A stretch of 24,874 bases of DNA, taken from the IMG/VR virus record IMGVR_UViG_3300020186_000086, positions 1 to 24,874 of that record, one strand, 5' to 3'. Numbering within the stretch: the first letter of the stretch is position 1; the number at the start of each line of letters is the position of its first letter. Positions 5,771 through 14,102 of this stretch are shown one piece after another. The notes below the pieces were generated by a model that worked only from the letters and a program-made list of their open reading frames with translations, did no database searches and was not told the DNA's origin. This DNA is from a virus. A program made the translations under genes and the position numbers.

Positions 5771-6256
5771 TTATGTTTTAATACACATCAATACGATTGC
5801 CGTGGGTTGAATATTGTTATGTGCGCCACCCCCACCGGTTGAAGAGCTTTGTTGGGTAATTGCGGCATTTACACCGTTTACAGTACCGCCAGTGCTGGTT
5901 GCTGCATTTGGCCATCCAATGCCATGGGTATGCGCTGGCATTTCTGCGGTTAAAAGCGTATGAGTTTCCGCACCACCCGTATTACCAACCGCATTGCCCA
6001 GCGTTCCCGAGCCTGTTCCACCTGAGCCGGCCAAAGTTCTACGGCTTAGCGATGGCAAATTAAAAGTTGTTACGCCATCGCCGACGCCCCAAGTTGTACT
6101 TATTGCTGCGAACAAAACTGCATAAGTAGTGCGCGAAACAGCCGCCCCGTCGCATTGCAAATATCCGTCCGGCGCCAAAGTCCCTGCAAATTGAATGACG
6201 GTTCCCGAAGGATTCGAGCTTAAGATTAATGGACCATTTACGAATCCTTGGCTCAT
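5771..6256 (-). CDS. Tail collar domain fibre protein
   Basis: Residues about 18-75 are a phage tail collar domain (Pfam PF07484): GTVIQFAGTLAPDGYLQCDG, then TTWGVGDGVTTFNLPSLSRR. After a Gly-rich linker comes MPAHTHGIG, the HxH motif that binds metal in long tail-fibre tips of the T4 gp37 type, and a GAHNNIQPTAIVL end characteristic of these proteins. At 161 aa it is a short fibre-tip subunit. Its ATG 6256 overlaps the preceding TAA, with GGAG upstream, so it is coupled to the gene before it. Confidence 0.85.
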   Translation of the reverse strand: MSQGFVNGPLILSSNPSGTVIQFAGTLAPDGYLQCDGAAVSRTTYAVLFAAISTTWGVGDGVTTFNLPSLSRRTLAGSGGTGSGTLGNAVGNTGGAETHTLLTAEMPAHTHGIGWPNAATSTGGTVNGVNAAITQQSSSTGGGGAHNNIQPTAIVLMCIKT

Positions 6257-6585
6257 TATGATATCTCCACGCCGTAGAAGTTAAAAGATAAGTTTGCTAG
6301 AGTATTTTGCACACGTATAATGTCGCCCGCTCCAAGCGTCACGCCCACTGTCGCAACAAACGTGTCGTTGGCCGGTATATTAATATCGTAATAAAGGTAT
6401 TGCGCGGGTGTATCGGCGGCTCCTCCAATTGCAACTGATATTCTAAATGCGGTGGCCGTTCCAGTCTGATTTGCTACCACAAGAGAACTGACGGTTGCTT
6501 GTGTTGCCGCGGGTACCGTGTACGCATTAGTAAGCGTCGCAGCCGTTGGCTTGGATTGCGCTAAAACTTTGTAAGTCGTTGGCAT
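6256..6585 (-). CDS. Conserved small virion-type protein (109 aa)
   Basis: The pattern YKVLAQSKPTAATLT...YTVPAATQATVSSLVVANQ, then QYLYYDINIPANDTF and a final LSFNFYGVEIS is a common single-domain beta protein found next to tail-fibre genes in many phages; I recognise the family but it has no established name. It is probably a trimeric or capsid-surface binding module. Ribosome site AAGGA precedes ATG 6585. The gene is intact and coupled to the collar-domain gene downstream. Confidence 0.7.
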   Translation of the reverse strand: MPTTYKVLAQSKPTAATLTNAYTVPAATQATVSSLVVANQTGTATAFRISVAIGGAADTPAQYLYYDINIPANDTFVATVGVTLGAGDIIRVQNTLANLSFNFYGVEIS

Positions 6586-6609
6586 GATTTATTCCTTGTG
6601 TGTTTAAAT

Positions 6610-7689
6610 TTACCCGCCCATCAGCATAAAGGAAAATGCAGCATCTGCCCCGCCGGCAGCTGGCAATGACGATACCCAGTCTGTGCCATTGGAAGTCATG
6701 ACATTCCCGGATGTTCCTGCCACCGCTGGGTAAGCTGCTGTGGAATACGCAAGCCCTGCCGCAGCAGACGATAAAACTTGTAGCATTTGACCGTTAACGG
6801 TACCGACTGCAATGCGGGCATTTAATGTACTGAACCCGTACAAATCTCCTTTTGTCGTAAGCGGCGAACCTGCCCCTGTTGCGGCTTCGATAGTGATTGT
6901 GCCAGGACCATTGGTAATTGTAATGTTAGCGCCAGCGGTAAGGGTTGCAGCAACCGGCGTTCCCCCTGCGGAACCAATAGCCATCTGCCCATCGGTCAAA
7001 GGGATGTAGGTTGGCACGCCTGTCGCATTTGAACCAAGGATTGATGAGTTAGACGCTGCTAGACCTGTAAGCGTTGATACTGCTGATGCAAAAACTATTG
7101 TATTTATTGCAAAAGCGTCGGCAATCGTTGGAACGCTTACGCTCCACGCAGAGCCAGTTGACCGAATGTACGTACCCGCCGCGCCAAAGGCAGGCAACGG
7201 CGATGGAACTAGGCCATCCACGTAAGTTTTTATTGCCGCCGAGGTTGAAACATTAGTCGCCGTAGCTGTTGCAAGCGTTGCGTCATTAATAATGGCAGCA
7301 ATCGCGGTAGTTCCTTGGATTGCAAAAGTTCCTGGCGCATTTATAGTTGATGATAGGCTTATGATTGGATTTTCTGGGTCGGTATTATCAACGTTAATTT
7401 GATTGCTTGTGCCGTCTAGCGTAATAACAGATCCCGTTGTGATAGGAACCCAAGAAATTAACGTAGGGTTATAATACTCGTAACTTTCGGTCGTAGTATT
7501 TAATCGCAATCTATAAAACATTGCAGCGGCAGCGACAGGTCTATCGCCCGTTGTGCCGGGCGGCAAATAAGTCCACGGATTATTAAATCTCGTGTTTACA
7601 GTTAGGCTCGCATCAAGACCTACGGTAGTTTTATCATTAGATAAATCCCCGCCATTCGCAAATTCACTAAACTTTACAGTGTCAACCAT
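6610..7689 (-). CDS. Tail fibre protein
   Basis: A 359-aa protein, start taken at ATG 7689 seven bases after AAGGA (an in-frame GTG lies just upstream). The N-terminus VKFSEFANGGDL...TTVGL resembles the attachment segment of many phage fibres. The middle and C-terminus carry fibre repeats: LDGTSNQINV, TPVAATLTAGANITI, SPLTTKGDLYGFST and NGQMLQVLSSAAAGLAY, all low-complexity beta strands typical of trimeric shafts. It ends in a hydrophobic FSFMLMGG. Probably part of the host-recognition apparatus. Confidence 0.8.
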   Translation of the reverse strand: MVDTVKFSEFANGGDLSNDKTTVGLDASLTVNTRFNNPWTYLPPGTTGDRPVAAAAMFYRLRLNTTTESYEYYNPTLISWVPITTGSVITLDGTSNQINVDNTDPENPIISLSSTINAPGTFAIQGTTAIAAIINDATLATATATNVSTSAAIKTYVDGLVPSPLPAFGAAGTYIRSTGSAWSVSVPTIADAFAINTIVFASAVSTLTGLAASNSSILGSNATGVPTYIPLTDGQMAIGSAGGTPVAATLTAGANITITNGPGTITIEAATGAGSPLTTKGDLYGFSTLNARIAVGTVNGQMLQVLSSAAAGLAYSTAAYPAVAGTSGNVMTSNGTDWVSSLPAAGGADAAFSFMLMGG

Positions 7690-7715
7690 CACGAAATCCT
7701 TGGTGATTACAATTA

Positions 7716-8051
7716 TTATCCTTGGATTTGTCTTAAGGAAACCCCGACAAAAGCAGTTGCGTCTGGTGTAATAAAGTGTATCACATCACCGCCGCGCACA
7801 TACCGCTTTTTGGGTCGAAACTCACTATACGGCTGCGTTGTTACGGTGGCAGGTGCTGGCGTGACAGGCGCTGCATTTAAGCGTACAAACACGTTTGAAG
7901 TGCTGATATATTCAAAGTACGCTTGATAATAGTCTGTTTCAGCACCAGGCACTGTAAATGTTTGCGCAACTGCGGCGCCGAGTGCTACTTGAGCTGCTGT
8001 GTCGCTGAAGGGCATCGTTTCGGCGTAATTGGAATTATATTGAATTGTCAT
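7716..8051 (-). CDS. Small conserved virion-type protein (111 aa)
   Basis: A beta-rich single-domain protein with ATG 8051 after AAAGGA. The pattern DTAAQVALGAAVAQTFTVPG followed by EFRPKKRYVRGGDVIHFIT occurs in a small protein family encoded between tail genes in podovirus-like phages (recognised from memory, no name). Likely a minor structural or fibre-associated protein. No active site is visible. Confidence 0.65.
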   Translation of the reverse strand: MTIQYNSNYAETMPFSDTAAQVALGAAVAQTFTVPGAETDYYQAYFEYISTSNVFVRLNAAPVTPAPATVTTQPYSEFRPKKRYVRGGDVIHFITPDATAFVGVSLRQIQG

Positions 8052-8068
8052 GATTTTCCTTTAATTGA

Positions 8069-10216
8069 TTAGATTACACCAAGTCTTGCGTCGGCTACGT
8101 AATGATAGAGCATCATTGACTCATCGCCGTCGCTAGGCGGCGTTGTGCTTCCTGAATCATACACTTTTGTACTCGTTGAGTTACAAATTAATACTAATCC
8201 TTTGGTTGATTGTCCTGTTTCTGTCCATTTTGTAATCACATAATCGGCCGGTGAAGAACCTAATGCACCAGCACCCGCCGGTACAACATCAGCCGCATTT
8301 CGAAGTACTCTTCCTTGAATATTGCCAACGCTTGCGCTGGCGGGTGAATAAAATGTAGCGGTAGGTATGATTCTTTTTACTTGATCATAAATTAATGACA
8401 AGCTTTGCAAATAAACGACATTAGTAGTAACGCTGCCGGTAATCCTGGTGCCCAGTTCATTAAGTGCGTATCTTCGACCAACATCCGTAACCGTACCTGG
8501 AACGGTTGAGCCGTCGTACGACTTCTCATAATAGTACTGGCACTCACGCAAAACCTCATCTTTAGTTTGTGGAGCGGGTCTTGTAGCAATATCACCGGGC
8601 ACTAACGAAATAGAAGCCACATCAATCACTGTTGCAGCCGTAACTGTCGCTAATGTCACGACAATAGCAAACTTGTCTGTGTCTGATATTTGAGCGTTAT
8701 CAGTTAACTGCCATCCAGCGAACGCGTAGTCGACTCCTGCGTTTATGTCCGAACTTACGGCAACCGTTTTCAAGTTAGCTGATGCCAAACCGTTTTCCCT
8801 AGTTATTTCCGTCCAGCCGGCAGCGCTTAACGTAAATACGCCGGTTGCTGAAACGTTACCGAGCACTGTGGGCACGGTTGGAATGACGGTAGCGGCGGGG
8901 GCTCTAAATAAATAGACTTTCACGTTTGCTGTTGTGCCAACCGTTCCTTTCCACGCATTTACATTTACAGACCAAGAACTTGCTGCAATTTTCTTGGCTT
9001 GTGATCCCGATAAATATTGCGTTAACTGAACGGCGGAATTTGCACTGGTCATCGTTATAGCTAGGCCGCCGCTAAGCGTGCTTCTTGCTAACGCGCAGTC
9101 TGCCGACGCTGTTCCGATTAACTGATCCCACAAATATGCGCCGCCCGTTGTAATGGTCATCGAATCCCCTCTTGCCTGAGCCGGATTCAATGCAAAATCC
9201 CAGCCGGTTAATAGCGAGGGAATTGGTTTGAAAATTAAGGGATCTCTATAGTAATGAAAAGTATGATCAATTTGCCTATCAATAGATTCTTGCTCAAACT
9301 TCGGCTCTAGCGGCAAGTCTTGCGCAACCAACTGAAAGCTTGTTAAATAAATATCAATATTGCTTGGTAGTGCCAAGCTATACTCAATATATGCCGCTGG
9401 TGGCACGTCAGGGTTTGTGGTTGCCGGCAGCAAAGCATGGCCGGTAAACTCATTCCATGATTCGTTAATAACCGTTGATGGCAAAACAACGCCTAAAACA
9501 GCATTGTTTGAGTCGATAAGGCTCGCGCTTATAGATTGAGGCGAGCCATCTAAGCGCGCGGTTACAGTGTTAGATACATATTCACCCGCCCATAACATGC
9601 CGTTTTGCTGAAATCTTTGTTTTAAGAACACACTTCCCGCCGTCCAGCCGCTAAGCGTCAACCTAAGCGCATAAGGCGCGTTTGAAGGGTTCGTATTCGC
9701 GCTATCAAGAGGCACTAGTGTAATTGCAGCCGTACCTGTTCCGGCGGCTACAAACGACCATCCCGGAGCAATGTCTGTGGGCGCGGGATTGGTTGCTGAT
9801 ATTGCCAAAGGTGATGTGAAATTTATTAACGAAAACTGAGGGTTTGTGACTTGATTGCCCGTTGAAAAAGAAACGTTATCACCGGGCGTTGTGCCGCCAG
9901 AACCTGCGGTGTAGTCGCTAACTTCATAGATTAGAGCATCGTTTTGTGAGGGTGGTAATGAGCCTGTATTTTGCCGAAACTCTAATCTATAAACTATCTC
10001 AGACTCAAAGAATATATTAGTAGGTAGCGTTCCATTTGCTAAAAATTGGATTGGAGAAGTCTACGGGATCAATAAGTCTGGGTCGTGGTAAACGGTCGCT
10101 GGCACGTAAGGCAGTACGTTTTGCAACACGTACATGTAAAACGTATCATCAAATAAATTACCCGTTAGGTCATCTAATAGCCAAATCGGATTTGCGCCCC
10201 TGGATCCTATACTCAT
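8069..10216 (-). CDS. Main tail fibre/spike protein interrupted by an in-frame amber codon
   Basis: One frame runs from ATG 10216 (after AAGGGG) to TAA 8069, except for a TAG at 10061-10063 (codon 52). The N-terminal 51 codons (GANPIWLLDDLTGNLF...LQNVLPYVPATVYHD) and the codons after the TAG (TSPIQFLANGTLPTNIFF) are the two halves of one conserved virion-anchor domain of podovirus tail proteins, in which I expect a Trp where the TAG stands. After the TAG the first possible start is a TTG at 9808 without a ribosome site, so the downstream part cannot easily be made alone. Beyond the anchor lie several jelly-roll-like beta domains and an ECQYYYEKSYD motif typical of tail proteins. Intact only if the amber is read through or suppressed. 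Confidence 0.75.
10061..10063 (-). other. In-frame amber codon in the tail gene
   Basis: Read on the minus strand the context is ATC CCG TAG ACT TCT. A single G-to-A transition from TGG would produce it. The frame is otherwise open for 664 codons downstream. Confidence 0.85.
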
Positions 10217-10234
10217 GATTACCCCTTATTATGC

Positions 10235-10264
10235 TTGTTTATTGCCTATGTGCTGTGTTATACT
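10235..10264 (+). promoter_or_regulatory. Promoter for the + strand micro-gene
   Basis: TTGTTT (10235-10240), 18-base spacer, TATACT (10259-10264), with an extended -10 TG at 10256-10257. It faces the micro-gene, whose ribosome site starts about 15 bases downstream, and opposes the surrounding late operon. A short inverted repeat, CTCCAA/TTGGAG (10263-10281), covers the expected start point and could be an operator. Confidence 0.5.
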
Positions 10265-10288
10265 CCAATTTTAACTTGGAGGTTTATT

Positions 10289-10357
10289 ATGTTAGAAGGC
10301 TTTATGTGGGGTGTGATTGGCGGCACGTGGTACCTGTGGTACACCGGCCGACTTTAA
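10289..10357 (+). CDS. 22-aa hydrophobic micro-gene on the opposite strand
   Basis: In the 147-base gap between two minus-strand late genes, a plus-strand ORF begins at ATG 10289, six bases after TTGGAGG, and ends TAA 10355-10357. The product is short and hydrophobic/aromatic (GFMWGVIGGTWYLWY core), like a single membrane-spanning or membrane-surface peptide. A promoter with an extended -10 lies just upstream and the gene ends seven bases before the stop of the converging gene. Promoter, ribosome site and ORF fitted into one gap resemble a moron-like unit; expression is not proven. Confidence 0.5.
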   Translation: MLEGFMWGVIGGTWYLWYTGRL

Positions 10358-10363
10358 TTAGAT

Positions 10364-12166
10364 TCACCTATGCCCACCGGTCATATCAATTTCTAATGGT
10401 TTTCTTTCCTGTTGTCCGACCCCTTGGCTGACCCCTCGGCTTAAGGCCATGGCAAAGGCAACCATTTTCATATGCTTGTCAGAAATCTTGTTTATTTCTC
10501 GCAGCTGACTTGCCCAGTTTGGGCTTGTAATAAATTCTATAGCTGCCTTATCATTGCCGCCTTTTGTGAATACATTGTCAATTAAGCTTTCCATGAAGGC
10601 GCCACTGCTGCGACGTTCGTTCATGCCGTATTCTTCTTTGCCTTTAGCAGTTTTAATGGTGCGCGGCCCTAGCAATTCTTCAAACACCAGCCTCATATCT
10701 TTGAGGTTTTGAGCGGCTTCAGGTGCGTTTTTAAGGTGCCCCATAAGTTCGCCAAATTTCTTTTCTGAGGCTAGCGCTCTATAAAAGTTTGTTCCGTTAA
10801 CCTTTTTCTGGTCAAACACTTTTTCAAGGCCTTGGCGCACCATTTTCCGCTCATACAATGAGCGCGCTTCTTTATATTCTGGGAAGGCTTCATCCATTTG
10901 CCCGCGCATTTGAGCCCGTGTTTCTGAGATAATACGAGCTTCGTTATTGTTCCCGGTTCGTTCAGCTTTACTAACCATGTCATCCATAGCGCGCTTAATG
11001 TGATCCCAATACACAAGGCTCGTGGGTTGTACGCCAGACTGCCCCTCTTCAAGCTTAGCATTTTTAGGCAGCATTGCCTTCAAGCTTTCTTTGTATGCCG
11101 GCGTGTTTTCAACCATGCTCTTAGCTTCGCCAATGATTGCATTATCAGCATATTGCAAAGGAAAGTCTTGAGGCATATTCACTTCATTTAATGAGCTGTA
11201 CGCTTCTTTAACCTGTGAGTCCATCTTCTTGGGATCGTATATCATCGAAAGAGTCTTCTCGATTGCGTTTTGCTCGCTGGATACTCGATATTTTAATTTT
11301 TCATGCAAGAGCTGCGCGCCTTCCTCTGTTTTTCCTAGCGCTCCTTGGCGAGTTGCTGCAACCTGACTTTCACCAGCTTCGGCAGGAGTCAAATAGGTCA
11401 ATCCTAAGCGTTTAGCGGCCGCCAGTTTTTTTCTGGCAAGTGGAACATTCATCCCCTCGGTAAGTCGCAATTTACTGTCTTTTACTGAATCCATATGCCT
11501 CGCGCCTAATGCGCCCATAAACAACCCAATGGCATCGGAACCAACTTCGCCAAATCCTAGCTCCTCCGCGCCCTTTCTGCCCATAAGACCCGTCAGGCCA
11601 AAGCCAGCCATCTTTGCTGCCGCCTTAACTTTTGGACTTGTGCTTCCCATTAATTGGGTGAGCATATCTAGGGGCACCATTGTGGCGCCTGTCTCTGCTC
11701 CCGCTTTTAATGAATCTTGAGGCGCTTGGGCTGCGCTGTATGCGCCCTGTGGAATTGCAGCCGATACGGCCTTAGATAACATGCCGCCAACTTTTGGTAT
11801 GCTGCCAAGCGCTTGCCCTGCCCTGCCTAAACCTACTCCAGGCAAAGCAAAAGAAGGTCCGTATTGTCCAGCGAACTGAATTAATTTATCAGTGGGGCTA
11901 CGGTCTTTGACGCCCAACAGCTCACTAAAATCAACGTTTGAAGGCGAAAACTCAGGAATTTTACCGCCTGATAACTTGCTGGGTAAGTTAGCAAATTCAC
12001 GCCCCATATTTAATACGCCAATGGCGGGATCTTTAATCCCAAGCCTAATTGCTTTTTGAAATAGGTTTTCATTGTCTTCAGGTTCGCTGGTCTCATCAGA
12101 CTTATTGCGCTGATATTGAGATAAATTTCCTTTTGGCTTCCTAAGGTATTGATCTAAATTAGCCAC
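10364..12166 (-). CDS. Putative DNA ejection (internal virion) protein
   Basis: A 600-aa protein starting at GTG 12166, eight bases inside the preceding gene and after GGGGG. The N-terminus is charged; residues about 100-200 are rich in Gly/Ala with amphipathic or membrane-active helices (LPGVGLGRAGQALG, KAVSAAIPQGAYSAAQ); the rest is long alpha-helix with many charged residues. This composition and its place as third of three such genes after the hub and needle-slot genes correspond to the ejection proteins gp7, gp20 and gp16 of P22, which leave the capsid with DNA and form a conduit. Assignment is by position and composition; no sequence motif fixes it. Ends TGA 10364. Confidence 0.65.
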   Translation of the reverse strand: MANLDQYLRKPKGNLSQYQRNKSDETSEPEDNENLFQKAIRLGIKDPAIGVLNMGREFANLPSKLSGGKIPEFSPSNVDFSELLGVKDRSPTDKLIQFAGQYGPSFALPGVGLGRAGQALGSIPKVGGMLSKAVSAAIPQGAYSAAQAPQDSLKAGAETGATMVPLDMLTQLMGSTSPKVKAAAKMAGFGLTGLMGRKGAEELGFGEVGSDAIGLFMGALGARHMDSVKDSKLRLTEGMNVPLARKKLAAAKRLGLTYLTPAEAGESQVAATRQGALGKTEEGAQLLHEKLKYRVSSEQNAIEKTLSMIYDPKKMDSQVKEAYSSLNEVNMPQDFPLQYADNAIIGEAKSMVENTPAYKESLKAMLPKNAKLEEGQSGVQPTSLVYWDHIKRAMDDMVSKAERTGNNNEARIISETRAQMRGQMDEAFPEYKEARSLYERKMVRQGLEKVFDQKKVNGTNFYRALASEKKFGELMGHLKNAPEAAQNLKDMRLVFEELLGPRTIKTAKGKEEYGMNERRSSGAFMESLIDNVFTKGGNDKAAIEFITSPNWASQLREINKISDKHMKMVAFAMALSRGVSQGVGQQERKPLEIDMTGGHR

Positions 12167-13214
12167 GGCGAACCCCCGTATTTTCTTGAAGAATCTGATC
12201 TACTTCTGAGCTTGGCACGTCGTAATTTTCCCCGTTAGGGCCAATCAAATGAACCGTATCCTCAGTATTAATTTTGCGTGTGTCAACAACAGATTTAGCC
12301 ATTTTTCGACGGCTGATTAAGTCCTTTTTTAAGTCTTTAAGTCTTGATTTGTAGTTATCTACAGATTCACCAGATTTACGCCTGACTTGCTCTTCAACCA
12401 AATCAATACTAGCCTGAACTTTAGGTAATTGCTGAGCTGCAACCAACGTGTCAATCATGCTGCTAGTTTTAGCTTTGTAAGCCGCGTTTTTATTAGGGTT
12501 AAAATTCATTATTCCAGGGATGTTTTTAGAGCTTATTAAATCATCCAGCATAGGCAAAACAGTATCAATGCCCTGAACAGATTGCTGGCTTTGTGTTAAT
12601 ACGGCGTTGGTAGCTGCGCCGCCACTCTTGCCATCCGCCTTAATCGCTTCCTTTTGCTTAAATAAATTAAGCGCGTCAGCCTGCTTTTCTTGTGGCGTTT
12701 GTGGCCCTTGTGCTAACGGGTCAAACCCAAACTTATGCTTAAAGAAGCCGCGCAACATCGGGCTGTTTTTTAAGGACGCCATTGGGTCTTGAATGTCTTG
12801 CGCCATACCTGGTTGCTGTTGAGCGTCTGGCACGCCCATGCCGTCACCAGCTTCTTGGTTTGGCATTTCACCTTGTGGCATATCTTGGTTTGGCATTTGT
12901 CCTTGGCTAGGCTGACCACCGCCCATTACCATGTTTTGTAATGCTTTAAATTGCTCCATCTCATAATTCGGGTCGTTTTTATGCTGCAAGCCTAATAGTT
13001 GTTGCTCCATTATTGAGCGCGACAAATCACTATTAGCTCCAGCGCGTCCTGCAGCTTGTTTCTTAAGCGCTAACTCTTGCTCAAACTGGGCTTGTTGTTG
13101 CGCCATTTTTTTCTTGTTCAAGTGCTGCATGATCATTTGATTCATCAGGTTTTGTGAGCCACTTGCCAATTGACCGCCAAAATTAGCGCTTGGTAACGGA
13201 ATCCCTAAAGCCAT
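12159..13214 (-). CDS. Putative ejection/internal virion protein, Gln/Met-rich coiled coil
   Basis: ATG 13214 is chosen because GGGAGG lies seven bases before it and it overlaps the preceding TAA; an ORF extension to 13235 has no such support. The 351-aa product starts with a Gln/Lys-rich coiled coil (KKKMAQQQAQFEQELALKKQ), then a disordered Gly/Gln/Pro/Met-rich stretch with a repeated 10-residue unit (MPNQDMPQGE / MPNQEAGDG), then a helical C-terminal half. Second of three genes in the ejection-protein slot; such disordered, helical proteins travel through the portal during infection. Function inferred from position. Confidence 0.65.
   Translation of the reverse strand: MALGIPLPSANFGGQLASGSQNLMNQMIMQHLNKKKMAQQQAQFEQELALKKQAAGRAGANSDLSRSIMEQQLLGLQHKNDPNYEMEQFKALQNMVMGGGQPSQGQMPNQDMPQGEMPNQEAGDGMGVPDAQQQPGMAQDIQDPMASLKNSPMLRGFFKHKFGFDPLAQGPQTPQEKQADALNLFKQKEAIKADGKSGGAATNAVLTQSQQSVQGIDTVLPMLDDLISSKNIPGIMNFNPNKNAAYKAKTSSMIDTLVAAQQLPKVQASIDLVEEQVRRKSGESVDNYKSRLKDLKKDLISRRKMAKSVVDTRKINTEDTVHLIGPNGENYDVPSSEVDQILQENTGVRRG
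12853..12898 (-). repeat. 30-base direct repeat in the ejection-protein gene
   Basis: TCTTGGTTTGGCATTT occurs at 12853-12868 and again at 12883-12898, exactly 30 bases apart. It keeps the frame and encodes the MPNQ...GE / MPNQ...DG units, so copy number could vary without breaking the gene. Confidence 0.8.
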
Positions 13215-13792
13215 TATGCACCTCCCAATAACCAAGAACTTGCAATATTTGCGCCAGTGTTAACCAAGTTACCAAACATTTGCCCAGGAGCGTTTTGCTG
13301 ACCGTAAGACATCTGCGCTGAGTTTTGACCCATATTCATAGAGTTTTGCCCCATTTGACCCGCAGCCGTTGCGCCCTGACCGTAGACGTTCTGAGCCATG
13401 CCAGTGCCTGCCATATACTTTTGCATCAAGTTATCAAGATAGGTTTGTCTATCTTGGGCACCGATTTGCGCTGTACCTGCTTGAACCGCATTTAAAGCCG
13501 TGTTTGACCCCATAAGCCCCATCGATGATGCAGCGTCCAGTCCTTGCTGTTGCGCCATGCCCTGCGAGTCTTTTGCAGCTTGGCTTTCTTCATAACCGGA
13601 CGACCATTTATCTTGTAAAGCCTGAGGGTCTAGCAACGCATTTATGGAATTGTTAATATTCCCATATTGCTGCTGGCCTTGCTGGGCATAGGGCTGCATT
13701 GAGGTTTGAGCCTGATCATAGTACTTATTCAACTGATCTTGCCCGGCTTTATAGCCCTTTTCTGGATGTGTAAAACTTGATAGCCAGCTCAC
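13214..13792 (-). CDS. Internal virion/ejection protein of a conserved podovirus family
   Basis: A 192-aa protein starting with GTG 13792 six bases after AAGGAG. I recognise the pattern GQDQLNKYYDQAQ...QPYAQQGQQQYG, LLDPQALQDKW-x-SGYE, the AASSMGLMGSNTALNAVQAG core and a Gln/Asn/Met/Gly-rich tail as a conserved family next to head-tail genes in short-tailed phages, in the place of P22 gp7. The amphipathic, low-charge sequence fits a protein injected with DNA. The C-terminus (ANIASSWLLGGA) may touch membrane. Overlaps the next gene as TAATG. Confidence 0.7.
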   Translation of the reverse strand: MSWLSSFTHPEKGYKAGQDQLNKYYDQAQTSMQPYAQQGQQQYGNINNSINALLDPQALQDKWSSGYEESQAAKDSQGMAQQQGLDAASSMGLMGSNTALNAVQAGTAQIGAQDRQTYLDNLMQKYMAGTGMAQNVYGQGATAAGQMGQNSMNMGQNSAQMSYGQQNAPGQMFGNLVNTGANIASSWLLGGA

Positions 13793-13802
13793 TATTGTCT
13801 CC

Positions 13803-14102
13803 TTATGGGTAGGCGGTGGTTGTAAACTTAACGAGCAAACCGCTTTGTCTTCCTACGTATAAATTATTTGTGGTGTCGTACAATAATGCGCCATCAACTA
13901 ACAATCCGCTTGCCTGTAATTGCACAATTTCCGCCGCTGTATAAGACATCGCCCGCAACAGATTAAAAGCGTTTTGTATATCGGCAATATTTTCGTTTAG
14001 CGTGTCTACTAAAACCCACATCCATTGTAAAAGCTGCGCGTCCAAAGTGCTGTTATTGATCACGGGTGCTGCGTCTATTCTATCTAAAAAGATGGTAGCC
14101 AC
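13803..14102 (-). CDS. 99-aa protein in the tail-needle position
   Basis: Begins with GTG 14102, sharing one base with the TAG of the gp10-like gene. Residues 20-48 are a helix with heptad-like hydrophobic spacing (LLQWMWVLVDTLNENIADIQ), followed by a small C-terminal beta unit (DGALLYDTTNNLYVGRQSG) common at the ends of trimeric phage proteins. P22 has the needle gp26 (233 aa, coiled coil plus C-terminal knob) at this spot. A much shorter trimeric plug is possible, but sequence similarity is not evident; it may simply be a small fibre-like protein. Confidence 0.55.
   Translation of the reverse strand: MATIFLDRIDAAPVINNSTLDAQLLQWMWVLVDTLNENIADIQNAFNLLRAMSYTAAEIVQLQASGLLVDGALLYDTTNNLYVGRQSGLLVKFTTTAYP

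Noticed and set aside
8069-9808. A separate 579-aa tail gene starting with TTG at 9808
   Set aside because: No ribosome site; the same frame continues upstream through a conserved anchor domain to ATG 10216, broken only by the amber codon.
10320-10357. Inverted GTAC repeats at the end of the micro-gene as a terminator
   Set aside because: The stem is short and no T-run follows.
10231-10431. 66-codon + strand ORF overlapping the micro-gene
   Set aside because: No ribosome site before its ATG, and it runs antisense into the coding end of the ejection protein gene.
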